64,000 bases of DNA from Sphingorhabdus lutea (GCF_001889025.1 NZ_CP018154.1:920501-984500), one strand, 5' to 3'; shown: positions 27,058 through 37,660, counted from the first letter of the stretch. Made by a program: numbers and translations. The notes: generated by a model not told the origin, from the letters alone.

Positions 27058-30000
27058 TTAGAAGTTCATTTTCGCGCCAACAAATACATAACGACCTGCT
27101 GGATCATATACTTCAACATAGGTGTTGGCGTTTGATGAGAAACGGCCGTCAACCAATGGTGGGTCACGATCAAAGATGTTGTTTACACCAGCGGTGATGC
27201 TGAATGTATCGTTGATGTCAAAATCAGTGGTCAAGTCAAAATAGTTTTGAGCGCTGATGTCTGAACGTGGATCAACTGAACCGCCCAAATCTGCATCTGG
27301 GTTGTTGCCGTCTGTTTTTACAGCGCCAACATAACGCCAGCGAACAGAAAGTCCGATGCCATTATCCATGCTGTAACCCAAACGTGCAGTATGACGCCAT
27401 TCAGGAAGCGGAGTTCCGCAAACCGAACCATGCAATCCTACGCAGTCATATTTACCGTCAAGATTTTGAGCAGGAACAACAACTCCGGTATCAACACGGA
27501 AGCTGTTATACCATGTGCCGTTCATATTCAAGCTAACGCGGCCTGAGCCAAGTTCACGTGAATAGTTAACACCTACGTCAATACCGTCAACTTTCTGACC
27601 ACCAATATTACGCTGTGTATTGGTAATAAAGGCATTATTACCTACCCACAGATTTTGGCTTACTGGATCACGTTGGATCAAGCTACAGAAGAACGCATCT
27701 CCGGTTAAGCCGCAAGTGTTCAAAATCGTTTGAGCGCCAATTCCTTGGATCGCGTCTTTGATATTGATGTTGAAATAATCAACAGTTGCGGTGAAACCTG
27801 GCAAGAATGACGAACCGTCAATAACCACACCACCGGTCCAAGAATCAGCTGTTTCTTCGAACAGATTGGGGTTACCACCACCAATTTGGTTATATTGGTC
27901 AGCAGGGCTTGCCGCGATGCCGCCATAGTTGGTGGCGCCGGTGTTGGCACATTGTGCTGCGGTAAATGTTGGTGTTGCACCCGCACATGGGTCAGAACCA
28001 CCCCAAAGACCGATAACATTTGGTGAGAATAATTCTACCACATTTGGTGCACGAACCGAACGGTTGTAGCCGCCACGGAATTTCAATGCATCAATAGGAG
28101 ACCATTCGCCCAAGATTTTATAGGTATGGGTGCTGCCGATTGAGGTGTAATCAGAATAACGATATCCCAATTCCAACGACAATGATTTTGCAAATGGAGC
28201 ATCTTCAACAATAGGAACAAGCAATTCAGTGAAAAGTTCTTTTACTGAAAATTCGCCGTTAATATTTTGTTGAGGACCACCTTGTCCAGCCAAATCGCCG
28301 GTCGCAAATGCCGCATCAACCGAACGGTCGATTTGAACTTTACGATATTCGGTACCAAGCACTAAGCCAATTGGGCTTGCATTGCCAATTGAACCAAGTT
28401 CACCGGTGACATAACCAGAAGCAATATATTCTTCGGTTGTACCACGTTGGAAACCAGGAACGTTTACATAGTCAATCGCTGCTTGAGTGATGCCATTTGC
28501 TGCGTTGGTTACAATGCCTTGGCCCCAAAATGGGTTATAAGGCGCACAAGCTGCATCGTCATTTGACGAAATTGCATCGGCGTTAACGGCACAAACGATG
28601 TTGCCGCCAACATTTACTGCGTTTAACGCTTTTGCCAAACGTGAAGATGACAAATCGTTAAAATATGTTTCTTGGAATACGGTTGTACCATATTGCAAAG
28701 AAACATCATAACGCCAGTTGCCAGTGATTTCACCACGAGCACCGGTCAAAGCACGATAAGTTGTGTGACGAAGGTCATCACGACGTGCGCCGCCCTCTAC
28801 GTTACGCTTACCGATTAGCAATGAAACAATGCCATCACCAGCTGTTGAGTCCAAACCAGCGGTTTGAGCAGCAGCTGTATCAAGCTGTGAGCACAAAGAC
28901 GCACCGGTTGCAGCGCTTAACAATGGGCTGTTACATGCAATGTCATATTGGTTAAAGAATGTACCAGATTGCGCAATTTGCGCAACGGTGCGGCTGTCCA
29001 TGAACATGAACTCTGCATAAACATCAATGTTGTCATTGATTTCATAATTGCCAAAGAAACCAGCTGTCCAGCGTTTGTTAGGACGTTGGAAATAGTTAAT
29101 TGGAGCATAGTTATATGCGCCGCCATAGGGTCCAATTGAACCGTCAGATTGCGCTGTACCAAATACGATATCACCAAATGCCAAATCGGCAATGGTTGCA
29201 TTTGGTGCAGTTGCAGAACCACCGCAGGTTACGCGGTTGGATGATGCACTGCGTGACAATGCGCATGATGAGTGATCACGGCTGCCTTGCAAAATTGGGT
29301 TAACTTGACGATAGCCCAAATAACCAACAAAGTTACCACGGCCATCACCGAAATTACCACCAATGGTTAGGTTGGTATCCCATTGTTGACCATCAACAAC
29401 ATTACCTGTTGGGTATGAAAAACCGCGTTGGTCCATACGATCACGAATGGTTAAGTCGCTGCCACCAACGGTATCAACAACTTCTTTGTTACGGTTGCTA
29501 TGTTGATAGAAACCATATTGTGAATTTAATTGAATACCTTCAAAATCGGTTTTCATCACAAAGTTAACAACGCCAGCAACAGCATCGGCACCATAAACAG
29601 CCGACGCACCGCCGGTTGATACTTCAACACGCTCTACCAATGCAGCAGGGATCTGGTTAAGGTCAGCTACAGGTAAGGTTGGATCACCAGGTTGCAAACG
29701 GCGACCATTTACCAACACCAAGGTGCGGGTTGTGCCAATGCCGCGAAGATCGACGGTAGCCGTTCCTGATGCGCCATTAGAAATAAAGCTGTTTTGACCG
29801 CCAACAACACTTGGAAGTGTGTTAACAAGATCTTCGATACGGGTTGTACCGGTTGCGGCGATTTCTTCTGAACCAACAACAGTCACAGGACTTGTTGATT
29901 CCAAATCTGGACGCACAATACGAGAACCGGTCACAACGATTCCAGGATTTGATGCTGTATCTTCATCAGCATTTTGTGCGAAAGATGGAGTGGAAATTAA

Positions 30001-30063
30001 TGCCAAACCGATTGCCAAAGGCGCGGCGGCATATTTCAAATTGCTTAGACGTATATTATTCAC
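27058..30063 (-). CDS. TonB-dependent outer-membrane receptor, substrate unknown
   Basis: A 1001-residue receptor with a signal peptide (to PSFAQN) and a TonB-box-like start (GIVVTGSRIVRPDLESTSP). The plug domain (about 55-165) has DLRGIGTTRTLVLVNGRRLQPG and VERVEVSTGGASAVYGADAVAGVVNFVMK, and a long beta-barrel ends in a C-terminal aromatic residue (...FVGAKMNF). It imports a ligand across the outer membrane using TonB energy. The start is GTG with AGGGG upstream. The codon choice is more biased than its neighbours, hinting at high expression. No neighbouring gene identifies the ligand; the maltodextrin cluster starts on the other side of a 298-bp gap. Confidence 0.93.
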   Translation of the reverse strand: MNNIRLSNLKYAAAPLAIGLALISTPSFAQNADEDTASNPGIVVTGSRIVRPDLESTSPVTVVGSEEIAATGTTRIEDLVNTLPSVVGGQNSFISNGASGTATVDLRGIGTTRTLVLVNGRRLQPGDPTLPVADLNQIPAALVERVEVSTGGASAVYGADAVAGVVNFVMKTDFEGIQLNSQYGFYQHSNRNKEVVDTVGGSDLTIRDRMDQRGFSYPTGNVVDGQQWDTNLTIGGNFGDGRGNFVGYLGYRQVNPILQGSRDHSSCALSRSASSNRVTCGGSATAPNATIADLAFGDIVFGTAQSDGSIGPYGGAYNYAPINYFQRPNKRWTAGFFGNYEINDNIDVYAEFMFMDSRTVAQIAQSGTFFNQYDIACNSPLLSAATGASLCSQLDTAAAQTAGLDSTAGDGIVSLLIGKRNVEGGARRDDLRHTTYRALTGARGEITGNWRYDVSLQYGTTVFQETYFNDLSSSRLAKALNAVNVGGNIVCAVNADAISSNDDAACAPYNPFWGQGIVTNAANGITQAAIDYVNVPGFQRGTTEEYIASGYVTGELGSIGNASPIGLVLGTEYRKVQIDRSVDAAFATGDLAGQGGPQQNINGEFSVKELFTELLVPIVEDAPFAKSLSLELGYRYSDYTSIGSTHTYKILGEWSPIDALKFRGGYNRSVRAPNVVELFSPNVIGLWGGSDPCAGATPTFTAAQCANTGATNYGGIAASPADQYNQIGGGNPNLFEETADSWTGGVVIDGSSFLPGFTATVDYFNINIKDAIQGIGAQTILNTCGLTGDAFFCSLIQRDPVSQNLWVGNNAFITNTQRNIGGQKVDGIDVGVNYSRELGSGRVSLNMNGTWYNSFRVDTGVVVPAQNLDGKYDCVGLHGSVCGTPLPEWRHTARLGYSMDNGIGLSVRWRYVGAVKTDGNNPDADLGGSVDPRSDISAQNYFDLTTDFDINDTFSITAGVNNIFDRDPPLVDGRFSSNANTYVEVYDPAGRYVFVGAKMNF

Positions 30064-30361
30064 GTTATCAGCCCCTACTTAATTTTGCATTTCTAAACAA
30101 GCATATAGGCAGTCGAAACAACCATGAATGTTTAAGGATAATGCGGATTTATCTTCCCCCAAATTCAGGCAATATGCTCCAAACATATCGCGTCAATTAT
30201 AGAGTTGAGACAATCGTTAAAGTAAAGAGGGTGGAAGAAGCAAAGCATTTACGCCATTTAAGCAAAGATTATTTATTTGTTGTGGCATCATAGCAACAGT
30301 TAACCTTCTTTGCGTAAATCCTTTAAGTATTTATTAAGGCTATTTTTTCGTAATAAATTAC
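30064..30361. other. 298-bp promoter region of the TonB receptor and 3' region of the MFS gene
   Basis: No gene, tRNA or obvious operator was found. It lacks the palindrome seen near the LacI gene. An AT-rich stretch near 30330-30360 borders the MFS stop codon. Confidence 0.35.
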
Positions 30362-31897
30362 TTAATCCTTCATTCCCTCATCTTCGGTTTTAATCCACAA
30401 TGTTGCAATTGCGGCCAAAAATAATGTGCCGCCTGCAATGGCCATTGTCCAAATGGGTTCATTTGGAAAAAATGCGTTGACTATTGATCCCATAATGGTG
30501 GCCACCAATAATTGCGGCACAACAATGAAAATATTGAAAAGCCCCATATATACGCCCATTTTTTGCGCAGGCAGGTTCGATGCCAAAATGGAATAAGGCA
30601 TTGCCAAAATTGTGGCCCATGCAATGCCGACGCCAATTTCACTGAATAACAACATTATGGGGTCGGTGAATAAAAAGAAGCTTAAAAAACCAGCGCCGCC
30701 GCATATCAGCCCCGCCATATATGTTTTAATATTGCCCAGTTTTTTGGATAAAATCGGCAAAAATATCAATGCGGCAAAAACAGCAACGGCATTATAGGAT
30801 GCAAATAAAATGCCAACCCAATCACCCGCCTGTTGATATGCAGCGGATTGCGGATCGGCATTGCCATAAAAATATTGGGCTACCACGGGTGTGGTGTAAA
30901 TCCACATGGTGAACAGCGCGGACCAGCTGAAAAATTGGACCAATGCCAATTTCTTCATAATGGGCGGCATTCCGGCAAAATCACCGACAATATGGCTTAA
31001 AAAATTATCATCCTTATCCCTTTGTTGTCCTGACTTCGCCATGATTATTGCGGCCATGCTGATAATGCCATATCCGCAAATCAACCCGCCCAGCAGGAAT
31101 ATTTCCTTATTCAATTGCAATGGCGTGACCATGGCGACAATGGCTGCGCCCGCCGCAATCCATAAAATAGAGGAATGTAATTTTTTTTGACTGAGTGCGC
31201 TTACATTATCATCTAAATGGGCGGCATTGCTATGCGCGGGATCATTTTGGTTAAAGGCGCGCATTTCTTCTGGGCTATATTCCTTGGTCGAAACCACGGT
31301 CCATAAAACCGAAAAAAACATTGCGGCTGCGCCAAAATAAAAACTATATTTAACGGTATCTGGAATATTATTGCCCATGGCTTCGCCCGATACCCCCAAC
31401 CATGTCAGGGCATAGGGGAAGATAGAGCCAATAACCGCGCCCGCACCAATGAACATGGTTTGTAATGAATAACCGGCTGTATGTTGTTTTTTATCCAACA
31501 TATCGCCAACAAATGCACGAAATGGTTCCATTGAAATGTTGATGGAGGCATCCAAAATCCACAGCATCATCGCGGCAAACCATAAAATTTCAGCATGCGG
31601 CATGATGATTAACGCCAATGCAGCAAAAATTGATCCAGCAAGGAAATATGGCCGTCGTCTGCCCAATTTGCCAAGCCATGTTCGATCGCTAAAATGGCCG
31701 ATAATCGGTTGAACCAATAAACCGGTCAGCGGGGCCGCAATCCATAAAATGGCCAAATTGTCCAAATCCGCACCCAATGTTTGGAAAATGCGGCTCATAT
31801 TCGCATTTTGCAGGGCAAAGCCAATTTGAATTCCAAAAAAGCCAAATGAAATATTCCATAAACCTGCAAAATTTTGAATTGGCTTTACCTGTGCCAT
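30362..31897 (-). CDS. MFS/GPH-type sugar symporter, probably maltose or maltodextrin
   Basis: A 511-residue inner-membrane transporter with about 12 membrane segments, related to the SLC45/sucrose-maltose proton symporters. The cytoplasmic loop motif RTWLGKLGRRRPYFLAG and the N-terminal WNISFGFFGIQIGFALQNANMSRIFQTLGA are characteristic. The gene has its own promoter region with a probable LacI operator (31989-32002) and an SD of GGAGGGG. It lies beside a LacI regulator and a glucan-degrading operon, so import of maltose or related glucosides into the cytoplasm is likely; substrate is inference. Confidence 0.88.
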   Translation of the reverse strand: MAQVKPIQNFAGLWNISFGFFGIQIGFALQNANMSRIFQTLGADLDNLAILWIAAPLTGLLVQPIIGHFSDRTWLGKLGRRRPYFLAGSIFAALALIIMPHAEILWFAAMMLWILDASINISMEPFRAFVGDMLDKKQHTAGYSLQTMFIGAGAVIGSIFPYALTWLGVSGEAMGNNIPDTVKYSFYFGAAAMFFSVLWTVVSTKEYSPEEMRAFNQNDPAHSNAAHLDDNVSALSQKKLHSSILWIAAGAAIVAMVTPLQLNKEIFLLGGLICGYGIISMAAIIMAKSGQQRDKDDNFLSHIVGDFAGMPPIMKKLALVQFFSWSALFTMWIYTTPVVAQYFYGNADPQSAAYQQAGDWVGILFASYNAVAVFAALIFLPILSKKLGNIKTYMAGLICGGAGFLSFFLFTDPIMLLFSEIGVGIAWATILAMPYSILASNLPAQKMGVYMGLFNIFIVVPQLLVATIMGSIVNAFFPNEPIWTMAIAGGTLFLAAIATLWIKTEDEGMKD

Positions 31898-31988
31898 AAT
31901 ATCCCCTCCGCACTTATTATTTAATCAGATTATTTTGTTAAACTTATAGTGCGCGTATCTTACCCCTTTAGGCAAGAATGCATATTTA

Positions 31989-32002
31989 TGTATTCGTATG
32001 CA
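31989..32002. promoter_or_regulatory. Probable LacI-family operator upstream of the sugar symporter
   Basis: TGTATTCGTATGCA is a 14-base imperfect palindrome centred on CG, about 90 bases before the symporter start. Its right half CGTATGCATT is identical to that of the site at 33138-33151. A central CG is the hallmark of LacI-family operators. Confidence 0.6.
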
Positions 32003-32052
32003 TTATAATAAAAATATAATTAGCCGTAAAATGATACATAAATTGGATGATC

Positions 32053-33081
32053 TTACGTCAAAATATTGGTCGAATCCCGCATCATTAATTTTGTGGGCAG
32101 GGTGATGACCTGTTGCGTCTTTTTGTTAATTTGACCCAATAGGGAAAGGACCAATGCTTCGCCTGCGCCCTTTGCATCCTGTGATATAGTGGTCAGCGAT
32201 GGGTTGGTCATGGCGGCGCTGGGTAAATTATCAAAACCAATAATGGCGACTTCTTGAGGCACGTTAATTTGTTTTTCCTTTAATGCGCGCATTGCGCCAA
32301 TGGCGATTAAGTCACTTGCGGCGAATATTGCATCGAAAAATATGCCTTTTGCAATCAATCTACATGCCGCATCATATCCCGATTCTTCGGTCGTTATTGC
32401 GTCAATTTGCAATTGGGGGTTCAGCGATATGCCGCAAAGCAATAATGCCTCCTCAAAACCTTGAAACCTCTCTCTAAATTCAGGATAATGATGGCTGCTA
32501 TTGCCCAAAAATGCGATATTGCGCCGACCAATATTGTGTAAATGCTGCGCGGCCATTCGCCCGCCGCCCCGATTATCTGAACCCAAAGTATATCCTGCAC
32601 TATCCTGTTCCACTGCGCCCCAACGAACAAAACAGGTTTGATGTTTTTTCAATTGTGCCAAGCGTTCCTGATAATCTTCATAATCGCCATAGCCCAGCAG
32701 GATTATACCGTCTGCTTTATGCGTATCTTGATAATCGGTGTGCCAATCATTTGATAATTGCTGCATTGAAATTAACAAATCATATCCATTGGCCGCGCAG
32801 GTCCGCGTAATCGACCCCAACATGGTCAGGAAAAATGGATTGATTAAACTATCATCTGGGGTGGGGTCTTCAAAAAATAATAATGCCAAGGTGCTGGAGC
32901 TTTGTTTGCGAAGCGAAGACGCATTTTTATCGACACGATAATTTAATTGCGCGGCAATGGCCTCAATCCGCTTTCTTGTTGTCTCACTCACTGCCTTATT
33001 GCCGCTTAAAGCACGTGAAACCGTGGGCTGTGACACGCCAGCCAATTGTGCAATATCAAAAGAGGTTGGACGATTGGTCAT
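32053..33081 (-). CDS. LacI family transcriptional regulator of the glucan locus
   Basis: A 342-residue LacI/GalR regulator. The helix-turn-helix (TSFDIAQLAGVSQPTVSRALSG) and hinge (TRKRIEAIAAQLNYRVDKNASSL) occupy residues 6-58. A periplasmic-binding-protein-like ligand domain follows (about 65-340), with FAASDLIAIGAMRALKE and VPQEVAIIGFDNLP. It lies between the symporter gene and the divergent TonB-receptor operon, each with a matching palindrome, so it probably represses both and itself until an alpha-glucoside binds. The effector is inferred from context. Confidence 0.92.
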   Translation of the reverse strand: MTNRPTSFDIAQLAGVSQPTVSRALSGNKAVSETTRKRIEAIAAQLNYRVDKNASSLRKQSSSTLALLFFEDPTPDDSLINPFFLTMLGSITRTCAANGYDLLISMQQLSNDWHTDYQDTHKADGIILLGYGDYEDYQERLAQLKKHQTCFVRWGAVEQDSAGYTLGSDNRGGGRMAAQHLHNIGRRNIAFLGNSSHHYPEFRERFQGFEEALLLCGISLNPQLQIDAITTEESGYDAACRLIAKGIFFDAIFAASDLIAIGAMRALKEKQINVPQEVAIIGFDNLPSAAMTNPSLTTISQDAKGAGEALVLSLLGQINKKTQQVITLPTKLMMRDSTNILT

Positions 33082-33137
33082 ATAAAATCTTAATTGACAA
33101 CGAAAGTCAAAAACAAAGGAAAAAAGCTATGCATAAT

Positions 33138-33151
33138 TGAATACGTATGCA
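33138..33151. promoter_or_regulatory. Probable LacI-family operator between the regulator and the TonB-receptor operon
   Basis: TGAATACGTATGCA is a 14-base palindrome with one mismatched pair, centred on CG (inner ATACGTAT is perfect). It sits 57 bases upstream of the regulator start and 151 bases upstream of the receptor start, so it can control both divergent units. It matches the site before the symporter. Confidence 0.65.
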
Positions 33152-33301
33152 TTGAGCTATCGCAATTGGCAAATGATAAATATGTAACAACATACCGGGC
33201 GAGGAATTCGGTAAAAAAATAACAATACATTGCGTGAGAGAATTAGCGAGAGAGAATATCGTCAAATTATAATATGCGCGATGTTGGCTAGGGAGTATAT
33301 A

Positions 33302-36046
33302 ATGAAGAAATCCAATTTATTATTGGGCAGGCATCTGTCCCAAACAAGCCGCGTTGCCATGGGCGCATCAATGGCAATTGGCCTGATGATTGCGCCTGCG
33401 TATGCGCAAGATAAGGATAAAGAAAAACAAAACGAAGATCAGGTCATTATTGTTACCGGATTTCAGGCCAGCCTTGAAAATGCGGTCGCAGAAAAGAAGA
33501 ATAATGATCAAATTGTGGAATCGGTTTCTGCCGAAGATATTGGTAAATTGCCTGACGCTTCCATTGGTGAATCCATTGCGCGTTTGCCCGGTTTAACATC
33601 ACAGCGCACTAGCGGGCGTGCAAATATCATCGCCATTCGCGGTCTTGGTCCGGATTTTTCGCAAACATTGTTAAATGGCCGTGAACAAACCAGCACGGGC
33701 GATGCCCGCGCGGTTGAATTTGACCAATATCCATCCGAAATAGTCAATCAGGTGGTGGTATATAAATCTCCAAATGCATCATTGGTGGGACAGGGGCTTG
33801 TCGGTACAATTGATGTTCGCACCATCCGCCCATTGGAAGCAGGTAAGCAAATTTTGGCCATTGGCGCACGCGGCAGCTATGCCGATTTGGGTAAATTAAA
33901 CGCCGGATCAAAAGATTTTGGTTACCGTGTTAATGCAACCTATGTGGACCAATTTGCCGATGATACAATTGGCATTTCTTTGGCCGCTGCCTATGTTGAT
34001 GAGCCATATCAATTACAAGAATTTAACGCATGGGGATATGCAGGCGCAGGCACAACGGCCAGCCCCAATGTTATTGGTGGATCAAAGTCATTTGTGACTT
34101 CCACCCAATTGGAACGTTTTGGTATTAACGGCACTTTGCAATATCAGGTAACTGATAATTTGATGATGACATTTGATGGATTTTATTCAAAATTCACCGA
34201 TGATCAATCAAAACGCGGCATCGAATTGCCACTTGGTTTTGGTGCATTTGGCACTGGATTTAATCCGGCAACGGCAACAGTGACCAATGGTTTTGCAACC
34301 GCAGGCACATTTACCAATGTTCGGGGCGTTATTCGTAATGATATTTTTGAACGCAAGGCGGATCAATATTCATTTGGATATAATGCGGAATATGAAGGCG
34401 ATGATGGCTGGAAAGCATTTTTGGACATTGGATATTCCAAAACAGACCGCAATGAATTAAGTATTGAATCCTATGCTGGCACAGGATTTAATGGTGATGA
34501 CACATCAAATGGCGCATCTGCGACCATTGGTTTTACATCAAATGAAACCGGCACAGTGTTTAGTCCCTCATTAAATTATAGCGACCCAACACGCATTTTC
34601 TTAACCGACCCATTGGGTTGGGGTGGCGGCACAGTGCCGCAAGCGGGTTATTATAATAACCGTATTGTCGAAGATGAATTGAAACAATATCGTGTTGGCG
34701 TTGAAAAAGAATTGGACGGATTTTTATCTGCTGTAAAAGCAGGATGGAGCTATACCGACCGTGATAAAAGCTTGACCCCTGATGAATTTTTGGTGCGTTT
34801 GGCGGGAACTGCAACACAAAGTGTCATTCCAACATCGGCATTATTGCGCCCGACCAATTTGTCTTATTTGGGTCTTGGTCCGATTGTTAGCTATGATGCG
34901 CGTGAATTAATCGCAAGCGGTGTGTTGACATTGGAGCGCAATTTATCACCCGATATCCCGGCAAAGGCATATCAAATTAGAGAAGATTTGATGACCATAT
35001 ATGTGCAAGCGGATATTGAGCATGAAATGACATCTGCTGTCTTAACCGGTAATTTCGGGGTTCAGGCGATAAATACCGATCAATCATCATCAGGTATAGT
35101 TTTTGCCAGCAATGTTGCCCAAAATGTTACCTTGGGTGATAATTATTGGGATGTGTTGCCCAGCATGAACCTGTCGCTGCGTTTTGATAGCGATTTTGTA
35201 ATTCGTGTGGCGGCTTCTCGTCAAATTCAACGTCCCCGTTTGGATGATTTGCGGGCGGCTGTATCCTATGGCATTGATACAAATGCGGCCAATAACCCCA
35301 CAGGGGCAAATGGTCCGTTTATCAATGGCGGCGGCGGCAATCCGTTTTTGCGGCCATATCGTGCCAATGCAATTGATGTAAATTTTGAAAAATATTTCGG
35401 AAATTCTGGCATTATTTCGGCACAATTCTTTTATAAAGATATAAAATCCTATATTGATCGTGCCCGTTTAATCTTTGATTATACTGGATATCCAACACCA
35501 ACCGGCCAAACGCCAACGTCAAATATTGGTTTATTGGAAACCAATTTTAACACAGGTGGCGGTTCATTATATGGCGCGGAATTGTCCATGACATTGCCAT
35601 TTAATAATATCAGCAGCAGTTTGGATGGATTTGGTTTTACTGGCGGCGTTGGATATACCAACACAAAGGTAAAGGATGCAGGCGGTAATGTTGATCAGAT
35701 CCCTGGATATTCAAAATGGGTTGCCAATGGCACGGTATATTTTGAAAAATGGGGCTTTAACAGCCGGGTAAGCGGTCGTTATCGTTCAAGCTTCCTTGGT
35801 GATTTTTCCGGTTTCGGCGGGAATTTGGCACGCCGCACTGCATTGGGTGAATTTATTGTCGATGCGCAAATCGGCTATGACTTCCAAGATGGCAGCGCAT
35901 TGCAAGGATTGTCGCTATATGTTCAGGGGCAAAATTTAACTGATGAGCGTTTTGCATCAATTGATGGTGATGGAAATCGTTTAAAAGCGCTTGATTATCA
36001 AATTTATGGCCGCCGTATCTTGGCCGGATTTACCTATAAATTTTGA
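33302..36046 (+). CDS. TonB-dependent receptor of the maltodextrin locus (Xanthomonas/Caulobacter type)
   Basis: A 914-residue outer-membrane receptor. A signal peptide ends at APAYAQ; the TonB box region VIIVTGFQASL is followed by the group's typical IVESVSAEDIGKLPDASIGESIARLPG. The plug holds IRGLGPDFSQTLLNGREQ and QVVVYKSPNASLVGQGLVGTIDVRT. The barrel ends in a terminal Phe (AGFTYKF). This subgroup imports saccharides. ATG 33302 has AGGGAG upstream; earlier in-frame codons lack the signal peptide. It is the first gene of a six-gene operon with two halogenase-like proteins and three glycosidases, so the substrate is probably malto-oligosaccharides. Confidence 0.92.
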   Translation: MKKSNLLLGRHLSQTSRVAMGASMAIGLMIAPAYAQDKDKEKQNEDQVIIVTGFQASLENAVAEKKNNDQIVESVSAEDIGKLPDASIGESIARLPGLTSQRTSGRANIIAIRGLGPDFSQTLLNGREQTSTGDARAVEFDQYPSEIVNQVVVYKSPNASLVGQGLVGTIDVRTIRPLEAGKQILAIGARGSYADLGKLNAGSKDFGYRVNATYVDQFADDTIGISLAAAYVDEPYQLQEFNAWGYAGAGTTASPNVIGGSKSFVTSTQLERFGINGTLQYQVTDNLMMTFDGFYSKFTDDQSKRGIELPLGFGAFGTGFNPATATVTNGFATAGTFTNVRGVIRNDIFERKADQYSFGYNAEYEGDDGWKAFLDIGYSKTDRNELSIESYAGTGFNGDDTSNGASATIGFTSNETGTVFSPSLNYSDPTRIFLTDPLGWGGGTVPQAGYYNNRIVEDELKQYRVGVEKELDGFLSAVKAGWSYTDRDKSLTPDEFLVRLAGTATQSVIPTSALLRPTNLSYLGLGPIVSYDARELIASGVLTLERNLSPDIPAKAYQIREDLMTIYVQADIEHEMTSAVLTGNFGVQAINTDQSSSGIVFASNVAQNVTLGDNYWDVLPSMNLSLRFDSDFVIRVAASRQIQRPRLDDLRAAVSYGIDTNAANNPTGANGPFINGGGGNPFLRPYRANAIDVNFEKYFGNSGIISAQFFYKDIKSYIDRARLIFDYTGYPTPTGQTPTSNIGLLETNFNTGGGSLYGAELSMTLPFNNISSSLDGFGFTGGVGYTNTKVKDAGGNVDQIPGYSKWVANGTVYFEKWGFNSRVSGRYRSSFLGDFSGFGGNLARRTALGEFIVDAQIGYDFQDGSALQGLSLYVQGQNLTDERFASIDGDGNRLKALDYQIYGRRILAGFTYKF

Positions 36047-36139
36047 TAAGATAAACTATCGATCCCCGCTCTATTTCCAAATGGGGCGGGGGCTGATAAT
36101 CTGGTGTAAATTCGCAAAAGCCTATGGAAGGAGGCGGCA

Positions 36140-37645
36140 ATGAAAAATATTGTCATTGCCGGCGGAGGGACCGCTGGTTGGATGGCGGCTGCTGCATTTG
36201 CCCGCTTTCTTTCGCCCAATTATAATATTATTTTGGTTGAATCGGATGATATTTCCACCATCGGCGTGGGCGAGGCAACTATTCCGCCGATCCGCACATT
36301 TAATGCAGGATTGGGCATTGATGAACGCGAATTTATTCAAAAAACAAAGGGCAGTTTCAAACTGGGTATTATATTTGATGGCTGGGGACGGCCCGACCAA
36401 AAATATATTCATGCCTTTGGTGATATGGGCAGGCCGCTTGGCCTTATCAGCTATTATCAATATTGGCTGCGGGCCAATTTGGCGGGCAATATATCCACGC
36501 TTTGGGATGCCAGCCCCAGCGCACAGGCCGCATATCAAAATTTATACAGCCATTTGGCATTAAAAAATGGCGGGCATAGCGGTGTGGCATGGGCATATCA
36601 TTTTGATGCGGGCCTTTATGCAAAATTTTTACGCGAATATTCCGAAAGTCGCGGGGTAAGACGTGTTGAGGGTAAGATAGTCCAGGTCAATAATAATGGC
36701 CAAAATGGCAATGTTGACAGCTTAATTCTTGAAAATGGTGATGAGATAAGCGGCGATTTTTTTATCGACTGCACCGGATTTCGCGCTTTGTTAATCGGTG
36801 AAAATCAGGGCGCAAAATTTGATGATTGGTCGCATTTTCTGCCATGTGATGGTGCGGTGACCGTGCCCTGCGCGGATAATGGGCCATTAAAACCTTATAC
36901 CATATCAAAGGCGCATAAAGCAGGTTGGCAATGGCGCATTGCGTTGCAGCACCGCGTGGGCAATGGCCATGTTTTTTGCAGCGAATATATGAGTGCGGAT
37001 GAGGCGCAGGCGATATTATTGGCCCATTTGGACGGCGAACCATATGAAGAACCGCGCCATATAAAATTTACAACGGGCCGCCGACGTCAATGGGTTAAAA
37101 ACTGCCTTGCCCTTGGCCTGTCAGGTGGATTTATGGAGCCGCTTGAATCCACATCAATATATTTAATACAAACTGCGATTGCGCGATTTTTGTCTCTATT
37201 ACCCAGCGGGCCGCAATGCGAAATTTTGGCACAGGAATTTGAACGACAAAGTCAGATTGAATGGCAGGGGATACGGGATTTTTTAATCCTGCATTATTAT
37301 GCAAATCAACGAAAAGAGCCATTTTGGGCCAGATGTCGCGCATTGGAAATTCCGCAAAGTTTAAAAGACAGGATAAATTTATTTCAGCAATCGGGTCAAA
37401 TTTTTCGCCATGATGAGGAATTATTTACCGAGGCTGGTTGGGTGCAATTGATGGTCGGGCAGGGGATAATGCCCCGCGCCTATCACCCGCTTGCCAATAA
37501 ATTGGATGATGCCCAATTGGCCGAGTTTATCAATATTTCCGGCGCCCATGCGCGCGATATTGCCGGCAAAATGGTGGATCATCGCGAATTTATAAATTTA
37601 TTATTGGACAGAAAAATAGAGCCTAAATTTACAGGTCATCTATGA
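36140..37645 (+). CDS. Flavin-dependent tryptophan-halogenase-like protein (first copy)
   Basis: A 501-residue FAD-dependent halogenase-like protein. The N-terminal dinucleotide site is VIAGGGTAGWMAA, with ISTIGVGEATIPP following. The lysine that carries or positions hypohalous acid is kept (FKLGIIFDGW, Lys74). The LSGGFMEPLEST block keeps the conserved glutamate. The halogenase signature WxWxIP reads WQWRIAL, with Ala in place of Pro. Such genes commonly neighbour TonB receptors in Caulobacterales, Xanthomonadales and Sphingomonadales; a few relatives halogenate indoles in vitro, but their role beside glycan genes is unknown. It lies between receptor and amylase. Confidence 0.85.
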   Translation: MKNIVIAGGGTAGWMAAAAFARFLSPNYNIILVESDDISTIGVGEATIPPIRTFNAGLGIDEREFIQKTKGSFKLGIIFDGWGRPDQKYIHAFGDMGRPLGLISYYQYWLRANLAGNISTLWDASPSAQAAYQNLYSHLALKNGGHSGVAWAYHFDAGLYAKFLREYSESRGVRRVEGKIVQVNNNGQNGNVDSLILENGDEISGDFFIDCTGFRALLIGENQGAKFDDWSHFLPCDGAVTVPCADNGPLKPYTISKAHKAGWQWRIALQHRVGNGHVFCSEYMSADEAQAILLAHLDGEPYEEPRHIKFTTGRRRQWVKNCLALGLSGGFMEPLESTSIYLIQTAIARFLSLLPSGPQCEILAQEFERQSQIEWQGIRDFLILHYYANQRKEPFWARCRALEIPQSLKDRINLFQQSGQIFRHDEELFTEAGWVQLMVGQGIMPRAYHPLANKLDDAQLAEFINISGAHARDIAGKMVDHREFINLLLDRKIEPKFTGHL

Positions 37646-37660
37646 TGGAGGAGTGAGAAA

